From Eutrophovita sp913057845 (GTDB taxonomy: Bacteria; Pseudomonadota; Gammaproteobacteria; Burkholderiales; Eutrophovitaceae): a DNA stretch of 64,000 nt. Every line of letters begins with the position of its first letter. Within the stretch, counting starts at the first letter, position 1. The stretch covers positions 1 through 64,000 of the forward strand of contig CAWUVH010000015.1 in NCBI GenBank assembly GCA_963925895.1, given 5' to 3'. Positions 27,045 to 34,983 of this stretch are shown one piece after another. Position numbers and translations under genes: made by a program. The notes below the pieces were generated by a model, which had not been told where the DNA came from, ran no database searches, and saw only the letters and a list, made by a program, of their open reading frames with translations.

Positions 27045-27848
27045 CTAGTCGCCAAGAACATCTTCCATATCAAACAGACCTTTACTCTTACCTGACAAAA
27101 ACTTTGCCGCCCTGATGGCTCCGACCGCAAAGTTACTTCTGTCCGAGGCTTTGTGAGCAATTTCGATTCGCTCCCCCGTCCCAGCAAATATAGCCGTATG
27201 CTCACCTACGATATCTCCCGCCCGCACGACGGAAAATCCAATCGTCTTTTGATCACGCTCACCAGTATCCCCCTCTCGGCCATACACAGCACAGTCCGAC
27301 AGATTTCTTCCCAAAGACTCAGCAATGACCTCACCCATTCGCAACGCGGTTCCAGATGGAGCGTCAACTTTATGTTTATGGTGTACCTCAACAATCTCGA
27401 TGTCATAATCCGAGCCGAGCGCTTGAGAGGCCATTTTTAATAACCGCAACAAAACGTTAACGCCAACACTCATATTGGGCGCCATCACAACAGGAATAGT
27501 CTCAGCCGCATGCTTGATAGTTTGCTTTTCCTGATCCGAAAAACCTGTTGTGCCAATAACCATAGCAGTATTACTAGACACACAAGCCTCCAAATGTCGT
27601 AGCGTCCCCTCGGGCCTTGTAAAATCAATCAAGACTTCCGCCCCATCAGTGACAAACGCAATATCTGATGATATGTTCACCCCTGACTCAAACCCGAGTA
27701 GCGCACCTGCATCCTTACCCAAATGGGGATTGCCTGGAAGCTCTAAAGCGCCGCTCAGCGCAAGCACGTCATCATCTCGAATAGCGCTAATTAAGGCACG
27801 CCCCATCTTTCCTGAGGCACCACATACAGCAATTTTTAATTTATTCAT
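27045..27848 (-). CDS. dapB: 4-hydroxy-tetrahydrodipicolinate reductase
   Basis: NAD(P)H-dependent step of lysine and diaminopimelate synthesis. The 267-residue protein begins with a Rossmann motif (IAVCGASGKMGRALI, residues 6-20). It contains the catalytic IVEVHHKHKVDAPSGTAL near residue 153, with the H-H and K residues expected at the active site. VIGTTGFS near 98 is part of the nucleotide site. It follows bamE by about 65 bp and precedes the carAB leader. Confidence 0.98.
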   Translation of the reverse strand: MNKLKIAVCGASGKMGRALISAIRDDDVLALSGALELPGNPHLGKDAGALLGFESGVNISSDIAFVTDGAEVLIDFTRPEGTLRHLEACVSSNTAMVIGTTGFSDQEKQTIKHAAETIPVVMAPNMSVGVNVLLRLLKMASQALGSDYDIEIVEVHHKHKVDAPSGTALRMGEVIAESLGRNLSDCAVYGREGDTGERDQKTIGFSVVRAGDIVGEHTAIFAGTGERIEIAHKASDRSNFAVGAIRAAKFLSGKSKGLFDMEDVLGD

Positions 27849-27913
27849 AACGACATTCTCAGTTGGCTAACTCTTACATCTGCTAATTCGGAGCCCATAA
27901 TGCATCTCCTCAC

Positions 27914-28261
27914 TCACTCCCCCCATTTTTCAACTACCACATCACCCTCTAATCCCTTCAATAGATCCTGCTCGAAGATAACAACTATCGTTCTCTCGCG
28001 TTTGACGTCACCAGCCGCCCCGGTTAAGTACACATAGTTCCAATGGTTCGGTGTAAGGGGATCAATGACTAGAGGGGTCCCCAAAACAAAAGTTACCTGA
28101 TCCTTAGACATACCCGGCTTAAGCTTCGTCAGCATGTCCTGGTCGACATGATTCCCCTGCCTAACTTCCATTTTATAGGGGGACAGAAAACATGAGGATA
28201 GAAAAAATGTGAGAGCGATAGCGCTCAAGCCCTTAAAGTTACGAGTAAAGAATCCAGTCAT
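27914..28261 (-). CDS. bamE: Outer membrane assembly lipoprotein BamE (OmlA/SmpA)
   Basis: Lipoprotein of the BAM complex that inserts beta-barrel proteins. I place the start at the ATG at 28261 (115 residues), because the alternative TTG at 28279 lacks a ribosome-binding site while GAGG lies 12 bases before the ATG. The signal peptide ends in a lipobox, LSSC, making C24 the lipidated residue. The domain continues with LTKLKPGMSKDQVTFVLGTP and NHWNYVYL, the SmpA/OmlA signature. The gene is divergent from fur, as in many beta- and gammaproteobacteria. Confidence 0.94.
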   Translation of the reverse strand: MTGFFTRNFKGLSAIALTFFLSSCFLSPYKMEVRQGNHVDQDMLTKLKPGMSKDQVTFVLGTPLVIDPLTPNHWNYVYLTGAAGDVKRERTIVVIFEQDLLKGLEGDVVVEKWGE

Positions 28262-28282
28262 GCGAAATTTGAACCTCAAGGT

Positions 28283-28311
28283 TAGTCAATATGCATCGAA
28301 AACGTTATGAT
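28283..28311 (+). promoter_or_regulatory. Possible sigma-70 promoter of fur
   Basis: TAGTCA (28283-28288) and TATGAT (28306-28311) are separated by 17 bases, and the fur ATG is about 28 bases downstream. The -35 is weak. I see no clear Fur box by eye in this 78-bp divergent region. Confidence 0.4.
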
Positions 28312-28339
28312 AGGCTAAACTCAGAAGAATTACACTGCC

Positions 28340-28771
28340 ATGAAAACACCATTAGACCTGAAAAACATGGGGCTCAAGGCAACACTGCCCCGCTTAAAGA
28401 TAATTAACGTTTTTGAAACGTCAACTGCGCGACACCTCTCGGCAGAGGATATTTATCGCCACCTCTTAGAGGATGATATGGACGTTGGGCTAGCTACGGT
28501 CTATCGGGTACTCACACAATTCGAGCAAGCTGGCATTCTCATCCGACACCACTTTGAATCAGGCAAAGCCGTGTACGAACTCGATCAAGGAGAGCACCAC
28601 GATCATCTGGTATGTAACCAATGCGGCCGAGTGGAGGAGTTCTATGACGAGGAGATCGAGCTCCGACAAACAAATATCGCAAAAGATAGGGGGTTTAAAA
28701 TTCTCGGGCACTCACTGCACATTTACGCCGACTGCACCAAGTCAAATTGCCCACATAAAGATAAAAGCTAA
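28340..28771 (+). CDS. fur: Ferric uptake regulator Fur
   Basis: Iron-sensing repressor of uptake genes. The 143-residue protein has an N-terminal winged helix (about 1-82) with the recognition region VGLATVYRVLTQFEQAG. The C-terminal dimerisation and metal domain has HHDH at residues 86-89. C92 and C95 lie in VCNQCG, with a second pair C132 and C137, which together suggest the structural zinc site seen in many Fur proteins. It stands alone on the plus strand between bamE (divergent) and recN (convergent). Confidence 0.97.
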   Translation: MKTPLDLKNMGLKATLPRLKIINVFETSTARHLSAEDIYRHLLEDDMDVGLATVYRVLTQFEQAGILIRHHFESGKAVYELDQGEHHDHLVCNQCGRVEEFYDEEIELRQTNIAKDRGFKILGHSLHIYADCTKSNCPHKDKS

Positions 28772-28791
28772 AAGACCCACAGACAACGAAC

Positions 28792-30450
28792 TTACCTTGC
28801 TCCTAACTTAATCAATTCACGAGCATGTGCTCTGGCCTGCTCTGAAATTACTTCACCCGCCAACATTCTCGCAACCTCATCCACGCACTCTTTAGGCTGA
28901 AGTCTTAGCAAAAGCGTGCTGGATACAGACTCTGACTGGACTTTTGAGACCCTCCAATGGGAATCAGCAAGAGCAGCCACTTGAGGTAAATGCGTTACGC
29001 ATAAAACTTGCGCCCTTTCTCCTACAGCCTTCAACATCCTGCCAACAATTTCAGCAACTGCGCCTCCGACTCCTGAATCAACCTCATCAAATATCACCGT
29101 AGGCACGGCAGAATCTTGGTAAATGACAGACTGTATCGCAAGCGATATTCGAGACAGTTCCCCACCTGACGCGACCTTGCCCACGGGCTTGGCCTCAGCA
29201 CCCGGATTAGTCGATACATAAAACTCTACTTGCTCAAGCCCATTCAAACCAGGTTCACTTTTAGGGATGACTCGAGCGTCAAACCGCACGCCAGACATAG
29301 CCAAATCCATGAGGGCGGCATTAACCTTTTGCGTCATTTCAGCTGATACCTTTGTCCGATCTGAGCTCAATTTCCGAGCTGCTGTCAGGTAGCGATCTTG
29401 CGCAACAGCTTCCTCTTGATGAAGCTCTTTAGCGTCTGTATTCACAGCTAACTGCTCAAGCTCAAGCTCTACGCTCGCTCTCAGTTGAAATAATTCATCT
29501 GGAGAAACGCCATATTTGCGCGCACATCTTTGTACATCAGCAATCCTTTTATCTAAAAGGTCGACCATGCTCGGGTCCACATCTAAAGATTCCGCGTATC
29601 GACGAAGATCTCGATTAAACTCAGACAGCTGAATCTCCAAGCTTTCAAGATCTTTCAACATCACACCAATCTGAGGGTCAACTTCAGCCACCCCATCAAG
29701 CTTCGACCGAACGTCGGCGAGAATGGAGAGAATGTTTTGATCACCATCTCCGAGCAACTGTACTGATTCGCTGGCCGCACTAATTAACTCATTGAGATTG
29801 CTCAACTTGCGGTGTTGGTCAACCGTTTGAGGCCACTCTTGCGGCGAAAAATCTAACGCATCTAAGTCGTTTTTTGTTTCAAGAAACCCCTCTACTTTTT
29901 GCTCTAAAGCATCAGCTTGTGCCAGGCATTGGGATAGCTCCGCTTTTACAGATCGCCAATATTGCCAACATTCTTCTACATGCACCACTGAATCTGAAAG
30001 ATGACCGAAACGATCCAAGACCTGACAGTGCGACGATGAATCAACCAAAGAATAGTGCTCATGCTGACCATGGATATCAACAAGCAAGGCACCTAGATCT
30101 CTGAGTTGCTTCACAGTTACTGGGACTCCATTAATCCAAGCTCGTGAACGACCCGAGGTATCGATAACGCGCCTTAGCACGCAATCCTCAACACCTAAGT
30201 CAGACTCTTCCAAAAAAGTAACAACATGGGGCAGACTCGACACATCAAACTCTGCGACGATATCAGCTCGGTTCGAGCCGGCTCTTATGTTGCCTGTATC
30301 AGATCGACCGCCCAGAATGAGACTGATCGCCCCTAAAACAATCGATTTTCCCGCTCCCGTTTCTCCAGTAAGGACAGTAAAACCACGATCTAAGTCAAGC
30401 TCAACCGAATCGATCAGCACATAATCTTTAACCGTTAATCGGGTCAACAT
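28792..30450 (-). CDS. recN: DNA repair protein RecN
   Basis: SMC-like ATPase that helps double-strand-break repair. I start it at the ATG at 30450 (552 residues, MLTRLTVKDYVLIDSVELDL), which matches the family. An upstream in-frame extension of 39 residues to 30567 would overlap nadK and looks non-native. Walker A is GETGAGKS at residues 29-36. A long coiled-coil middle (about 150-370) includes QHEHYSLVD near 130. ABC-type C-terminal motifs VASGGELSRISLAIQ and TVIFDEVDSGVGG follow. Expression may be coupled to nadK, which ends 19 bases upstream. Confidence 0.96.
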   Translation of the reverse strand: MLTRLTVKDYVLIDSVELDLDRGFTVLTGETGAGKSIVLGAISLILGGRSDTGNIRAGSNRADIVAEFDVSSLPHVVTFLEESDLGVEDCVLRRVIDTSGRSRAWINGVPVTVKQLRDLGALLVDIHGQHEHYSLVDSSSHCQVLDRFGHLSDSVVHVEECWQYWRSVKAELSQCLAQADALEQKVEGFLETKNDLDALDFSPQEWPQTVDQHRKLSNLNELISAASESVQLLGDGDQNILSILADVRSKLDGVAEVDPQIGVMLKDLESLEIQLSEFNRDLRRYAESLDVDPSMVDLLDKRIADVQRCARKYGVSPDELFQLRASVELELEQLAVNTDAKELHQEEAVAQDRYLTAARKLSSDRTKVSAEMTQKVNAALMDLAMSGVRFDARVIPKSEPGLNGLEQVEFYVSTNPGAEAKPVGKVASGGELSRISLAIQSVIYQDSAVPTVIFDEVDSGVGGAVAEIVGRMLKAVGERAQVLCVTHLPQVAALADSHWRVSKVQSESVSSTLLLRLQPKECVDEVARMLAGEVISEQARAHARELIKLGAR

Positions 30451-30469
30451 AAAACAACTTTCTGCAACG

Positions 30470-31339
30470 TTAAGATCCCATCGTTCCTGCCCAATGCAGC
30501 TTCTCGCGAAGAGTGCCAAAGTACTCGTGCCCCTTAGAATGAACCAGTCGAACTTTGGAGGTTGCAACTTTAATCATAAGACGCCCGCCCTCTCGGATAT
30601 TCACATGGGTGTGGCTGTCAATATGCACGCGCGCATCGACGGCTTCCATTATTTCAATCTCAACTGTTGAACTACCCGGGATAACAATAGGTCGGTTTGA
30701 AAGTGAGTGCGGACATACTGGGACCAGCAATATACAGTCCACAGATGGCGCAATAATAGGTCCGCCCGCAGAAAGCGCATAAGCCGTAGATCCCGTCGGA
30801 GTTGACACCACCAACCCATCAGACCGGAGGTCGTAAGCGAACTCTCCATCAATAGTAACCTTCATTTGAATAAGGCTGCCGCTCTCCCCCTTACCCACTG
30901 AAATATCGTTAAGGGCCCATACGCCAGTTCCAGGCTCATCATCAATCCTGACATCCAGCATGACCCGGTCGTCAATGACATACTCCCCTTGTTGAACTGC
31001 ACGCAAACTGGCCACCATTTTGTTCAGAGATATATCCGCTAAAAATCCCAAACGACCCAGATTGATCCCTAAAAGGGGTACGCTATGCGTAGCGACTGTT
31101 CGCGCGAGACCCAGTAACGTCCCATCCCCACCTAAAACCACAACGAGATCGCTGCGCCTGACCACATCATCCATCGTTCCCGAGTCGACCTTGACTCCAG
31201 ATAGCTGCTGAGCGGTCAAATCATCGACCAAACAGCTAACCCCCTCCCCTTGAAGGAATTCAATCACCTGGGCCACGGGCCGCGCAACCTCAGGACTTTT
31301 ATATTTACCGACTATACAAACTCGACTAAATTTATTCAT
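30470..31339 (-). CDS. nadK: NAD kinase
   Basis: Phosphorylates NAD to NADP in the cytoplasm. From the ATG at 31339 it has 289 residues beginning MNKFSRVCIVGKYKSP. A GTG five codons upstream (31354) is possible, but neither start has a clear ribosome-binding site. Signatures are GGDGT at residues 70-74, with the catalytic aspartate D72, and the nucleotide-binding LNDISVGKGESGSLI and GLVVSTPTGSTAYALSAGGPI stretches. It is divergent from hrcA and followed by recN, an order common in proteobacteria. Confidence 0.96.
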   Translation of the reverse strand: MNKFSRVCIVGKYKSPEVARPVAQVIEFLQGEGVSCLVDDLTAQQLSGVKVDSGTMDDVVRRSDLVVVLGGDGTLLGLARTVATHSVPLLGINLGRLGFLADISLNKMVASLRAVQQGEYVIDDRVMLDVRIDDEPGTGVWALNDISVGKGESGSLIQMKVTIDGEFAYDLRSDGLVVSTPTGSTAYALSAGGPIIAPSVDCILLVPVCPHSLSNRPIVIPGSSTVEIEIMEAVDARVHIDSHTHVNIREGGRLMIKVATSKVRLVHSKGHEYFGTLREKLHWAGTMGS

Positions 31340-31433
31340 ATTTACGTTATACACTAGAGATAGTTTGTATCATCGCAAATTCTAAAGCATAAAAAAACAT
31401 AAAACTCAGAGAGAAACTTTGTAAAATGAACTC

Positions 31434-32450
31434 ATGATGAATGAAAGATCGCGAATTTTACTGAAATCACTCATAGAAAAGCATATTTCTGGTGGCCAGC
31501 CCATTGGTTCTCGGCAACTCGCAAAATCGTCCGGACTGGAACTCAGCCCCGCCAGCATCCGCAACATCATGGCTGATCTTGAAGAAACCGGCTTCATCTC
31601 CAGCCCACATGCCTCAGCAGGCAGAATACCGACTCCACGCGGCTATCGTTTTTTCGTGGACTCATTACTTACCGTTCAACCTTTAGATTCAATTGAACTG
31701 CACCAGATTGAGGATCAGTTTCGACCAGATAGCGCCGACCGGCTGATCACAACCGCGTCTCAGCTACTATCGAACCTGACTCAATTTGCAGGAGTGGTCA
31801 AATCACCCTCTAGGCATAGCACTTCTTTTCGACGCATAGAATTTGTTTCATTATCTGACAAACGCGTATTACTGATCGTGGTTACCCCTGATGGAGACGT
31901 ACAGAATAAGGTCCTAGACGCCTCGCGTAAATTTTCAGATTCCGAGCTAGTAGAGGCGACTAACTATCTAAACCAAAATTATGCAGGCATGTCTTTTGAT
32001 GCGATTAAGTCCCGCATTCAAACTGAATTAAAAAAACTTAAAGAAAATATTTCTCAACTGATGACGCTGGCGATATCAGCGGGCGAAGAAAACGCGTTCA
32101 AAGCCGAAGAATATATCGTCTCGGGAGAAAAGAATTTATTGAGCGTTCGCGATCTTGCAACCAATATAGACAGCCTTAGAACACTGTTTGACATGTTTGA
32201 TAAAAAAACCGGGATTCTCCAACTGCTTGACACCAGCGATAGCGCCAGCGGCATTCAAATTTATATTGGCGGAGAATCAGGTTTAGTTCCCTTAGACGAA
32301 TGTAGTGTCGTGACGGCACCCTATGAAGTTGACGGGAAAATTGTCGGCACCGTCGGCGTCATCGGGCCAACCCGCATGGCCTATGAGCGGGTTATCCCCA
32401 TCGTAGACATCACGGCGAAGCTTTTATCTGGGGCGCTTTCTCACTCCTAA
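31434..32450 (+). CDS. hrcA: Heat-inducible transcription repressor HrcA
   Basis: Repressor that binds CIRCE elements, usually in front of groESL and sometimes dnaK operons. The 338 residues include an N-terminal winged helix with SGGQPIGSRQLAKSSGLELSPASIRNIMADLEE-type sequence (about residues 19-53) and HASAGRIPTPRGYRFFVD. A GAF-like core and dimerisation region follow. Two adjacent ATGs (31434 and 31437) could serve as start. I found no CIRCE repeat near this gene or near grpE and dnaK, so its targets are probably elsewhere. Confidence 0.96.
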   Translation: MMNERSRILLKSLIEKHISGGQPIGSRQLAKSSGLELSPASIRNIMADLEETGFISSPHASAGRIPTPRGYRFFVDSLLTVQPLDSIELHQIEDQFRPDSADRLITTASQLLSNLTQFAGVVKSPSRHSTSFRRIEFVSLSDKRVLLIVVTPDGDVQNKVLDASRKFSDSELVEATNYLNQNYAGMSFDAIKSRIQTELKKLKENISQLMTLAISAGEENAFKAEEYIVSGEKNLLSVRDLATNIDSLRTLFDMFDKKTGILQLLDTSDSASGIQIYIGGESGLVPLDECSVVTAPYEVDGKIVGTVGVIGPTRMAYERVIPIVDITAKLLSGALSHS

Positions 32451-32481
32451 CTTTTTATTTTCCGGTAACCCAACTAACTAA

Positions 32482-33585
32482 ATGAAACTCCAAAAAGAAC
32501 CCGAATACAGCCACGGATCAATTGCCAAAATTGGCATCTTATTAGTGAATTTAGGAACCCCTGAGGCGCCCACCAAACGAGCGGTTAGAGAGTACCTTGG
32601 TGAATTTTTGTGGGACCCTAGGGTTGTTGAAATCCCAAGACCAATTTGGTGGCTGATCCTAAATGGCATTATTTTGAGAACCAGACCCAAAGCTTCCGCA
32701 AAAAAATATGCCTCAATCTGGTCCGACCAAGGGTCTCCGTTAAGAATCTACACCGAAAAACAAGCTGAGCTCCTGCAGTCAAAGTTTACTGACAACTCAT
32801 GCCCCCAAGTTATTGTCAAATCGGCTATGCGCTACGGACAACCGTCCGTCGATGGTGAGCTGGTCAAGCTAAAGGCTGAGGGCTGCGACAGCATATTAGT
32901 AATCCCACTCTACCCTCAATATAATTCAAGCACTACAGGCAGCATTTTCGATGCGGTTTTTAAGAGCCTCAAAAATATTCGAAACTTACCAAATATTCGC
33001 TTATTGAAAAATTTCCACGACCACAGTGGCTATATAGAGGCACTGTCACAACGGATACAGGAATACTGGGCCATTCACGGAAAACCAGAAAAATTAGTCC
33101 TCTCGTACCACGGCGTGCCAAAATTCAGCCTGACAAAAGGCGACCCCTATCATTGCGAGTGTTATAAATCGAGTCGACTTCTCGCTGAAAGATTGGATTT
33201 GGAGCCTGAAAATATTGTTACAACGTTTCAATCCAGATTCGGCAGAGCCGAATGGCTGAAGCCATATACCATAGAAGCCATGAAGGACTTAGGCAAACAC
33301 AAGTTACGCCGAATTGACGTTTTTTGCCCAGGGTTTGTTGCGGACTGCTTAGAGACGCTTGAAGAAATCAATATGGAAAACCGAGAAGAGTTTCTAACAC
33401 ATGGAGGCGGAGAATTTCACTACATTCCGTGCCTAAATGACAGTCCCATTTGGATCGAAGGCTTGCACCAAATTGCCATTGAAAATCTTGGAGGTTGGCT
33501 ATCCCAGGGAAAAGCCCTCATAGACGCTAAAAACGAAGCAAATATAAGCCGATCGGAAGCCCTAAAACGAGGAGCAACGGATTAA
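32482..33585 (+). CDS. hemH: Ferrochelatase
   Basis: Inserts iron into protoporphyrin IX, the last step of heme synthesis. The 367 residues begin after a short polar extension with IGILLVNLGTPEAPT. They include IPLYPQYNSSTTGS near residue 141 and the catalytic histidine H210 in LVLSYHGVPK. C-terminal VFCPGFVADCLETLEEI contains the conserved glutamate. It follows hrcA by 31 bp, and hrcA-hemH adjacency is familiar from betaproteobacteria. Confidence 0.97.
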   Translation: MKLQKEPEYSHGSIAKIGILLVNLGTPEAPTKRAVREYLGEFLWDPRVVEIPRPIWWLILNGIILRTRPKASAKKYASIWSDQGSPLRIYTEKQAELLQSKFTDNSCPQVIVKSAMRYGQPSVDGELVKLKAEGCDSILVIPLYPQYNSSTTGSIFDAVFKSLKNIRNLPNIRLLKNFHDHSGYIEALSQRIQEYWAIHGKPEKLVLSYHGVPKFSLTKGDPYHCECYKSSRLLAERLDLEPENIVTTFQSRFGRAEWLKPYTIEAMKDLGKHKLRRIDVFCPGFVADCLETLEEINMENREEFLTHGGGEFHYIPCLNDSPIWIEGLHQIAIENLGGWLSQGKALIDAKNEANISRSEALKRGATD

Positions 33586-33611
33586 TGACTGTACACGCAT
33601 CACTCGATGAG

Positions 33612-34202
33612 TCACATTAAAGTCAATCCCGCTCGCCGACCATAATTGGTACTGACTTCATAATCAGCTTTTAATTTGCGGTACTTCTCTTTGACGTTGT
33701 GCACTATTGCTCCAATCATCACCTCTAATTCCTCACAACTCTTTTGAGGCGTTACCTTGAGTGCCCTTGCCTCAATTTCTGTGGCAGCCTGGAGGGCAAT
33801 GTCGACGTGATACTCCTGTATTTGTGTCAACGCATTCTCAAATAAAGTCCACCGGTCAAGTAACGTCTGGCTGGCTTGATTTTTATCTCGCCAAATGGGC
33901 TTCGTATGCGTAATGCCCAGAGAAATCCCTATAGAGTCGATTACACAGCCCGCATTAGACTCTTCTTGTTGAAAGCGCCATTGCAAATCCCATTTGGTTT
34001 TCGCTGGATGGCGCAACCCATCATCAGCTACTGGTCCTTTGGATTCCATTTCAGCACTCAAAATAAGCGCAGACTGCCCCGAAATACTATATGAACTAGC
34101 CCCAACGTGGACCGAAGTCGCCGATAACGCTGATTTACCAAGCCCACAGGAAATAACAAGCATTATTGATGTAAAAATCCTAAAACAAGATCGTCGCCAC
34201 AT
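33612..34202 (-). CDS. Exported DUF922-like protein with an apparently degenerate metal-binding motif
   Basis: A 196-residue protein with an N-terminal export signal. VISC at residues 16-19 also fits a lipobox, so it may be either secreted or lipidated at C19. The body resembles the DUF922 family of predicted zinc proteases. It has SYSISGQSALILSAEMESKGP, a KTKWDLQWRF strand near 69, paired cysteines C86 and C156, and a C-terminal STNYGRR. Where I recall an HExxH-type motif in the family, this protein reads IQEYH (residues 128-132), and the terminal T-x-H-G appears as TNYG. It has GGAG before its ATG, is convergent with hemH and divergent from grpE. Its role is unknown. Confidence 0.65.
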   Translation of the reverse strand: MWRRSCFRIFTSIMLVISCGLGKSALSATSVHVGASSYSISGQSALILSAEMESKGPVADDGLRHPAKTKWDLQWRFQQEESNAGCVIDSIGISLGITHTKPIWRDKNQASQTLLDRWTLFENALTQIQEYHVDIALQAATEIEARALKVTPQKSCEELEVMIGAIVHNVKEKYRKLKADYEVSTNYGRRAGLTLM

Positions 34203-34277
34203 ATTTTCTCCATAGGTTTCGTGCCAGCTAAGTCAATAGATTATCAGAATAAAGACCTGAATTTACTTAATGCAGCA

Positions 34278-34306
34278 CTTGAAATTAAAAAATTCGCCCT
34301 CAGTTA
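34278..34306 (+). promoter_or_regulatory. Predicted sigma-32 heat-shock promoter of grpE
   Basis: CTTGAA (34278-34283) is followed after 13 bases by CCCTCAGTTA (34297-34306), close to the heat-shock -35 CTTGAAA and -10 CCCCATNT. The grpE ATG lies 31 bases downstream, with GGAG at 34324. The -10 has one or two departures from consensus. Confidence 0.6.
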
Positions 34307-34337
34307 TTCGACTTAGATATCATGGAGTGATTGTGTA

Positions 34338-34913
34338 ATGACTGAAAAAGAAAATGAAAACGCAGTTAAGGGTCAAAAATCCGAAGATCCAATCCCAGAT
34401 ACGGAACTAAATTCAGAGATCGCTGAAACGCCTTCCCCTCAAGAACCGGAACCATCAGAAAGTATCGCGGAACAACTCCAACAAGCTCTTGCTGACGTTG
34501 AAAAACATAAAGATGCGTGGTTACGTGCGAAGGCGGAATTAGACAATGTTAGAAAACGAGCACAAATAGATGTCTCTGCCGCACATAAATATGCGTTAGA
34601 GCGTTTTTCTACTGAACTGCTGGTTGTAAAGGATAGTCTAGAAGCGGCCCTAAAAACCGACAACGTGACGTTTGAAAGTATCCATGATGGAGTCGACTTG
34701 ACCCTAAAACAATTAACAAAAGTCTTTGAATCGTTTGGGATTAGCGAAATCACTCCACTCGGAGAAATCCTCGACCCCCACAAACATCAAGCAATGAGCG
34801 CTGTGGATTCAGATGAAGCTACGAATACCATTCTTAGCGTTTTTCAAAAAGGATATCTACTTAACGACCGCCTGATCCGGCCAGCTTTGGTCAGCGTAGC
34901 AAAATCCAAATAA
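34338..34913 (+). CDS. grpE: Nucleotide exchange factor GrpE
   Basis: Releases ADP from DnaK in the Hsp70 cycle. The 191-residue protein has a polar, acidic N-terminus, a long coiled coil (about residues 40-90) with KAELDNVRKRAQIDV, and a beta-wing domain ending LLNDRLIRPALVSVAK, the family signature. GGAG stands about 10 bases before the ATG. It opens the grpE-dnaK-dnaJ cluster and has its own heat-shock-like promoter. Confidence 0.97.
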   Translation: MTEKENENAVKGQKSEDPIPDTELNSEIAETPSPQEPEPSESIAEQLQQALADVEKHKDAWLRAKAELDNVRKRAQIDVSAAHKYALERFSTELLVVKDSLEAALKTDNVTFESIHDGVDLTLKQLTKVFESFGISEITPLGEILDPHKHQAMSAVDSDEATNTILSVFQKGYLLNDRLIRPALVSVAKSK

Positions 34914-34920
34914 CAGAAGG

Positions 34921-34949
34921 GTTGAAAAGCAGCTAACCGACCCCATTTA
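34921..34949 (+). promoter_or_regulatory. Predicted sigma-32 heat-shock promoter of dnaK
   Basis: GTTGAAA (34921-34927), a 13-base spacer and CCCCATTTA (34941-34949) match the sigma-32 consensus very closely. The element lies wholly in the grpE-dnaK gap, 35 bases before the dnaK start, so dnaK can be induced apart from grpE. Confidence 0.8.
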
Positions 34950-34983
34950 ATGACAAACACTTATAGAACTGAGGATTACGGAT

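Noticed and set aside
30451..30567. 39-residue N-terminal extension of RecN
   Set aside because: It overlaps nadK, lies before the universally conserved RecN start MLTRLTVKDY and looks like out-of-frame nadK sequence.
31340..31433. CIRCE operator in the nadK-hrcA gap
   Set aside because: No TTAGCACTC-N9-GAGTGCTAA-like repeat is present on either strand.
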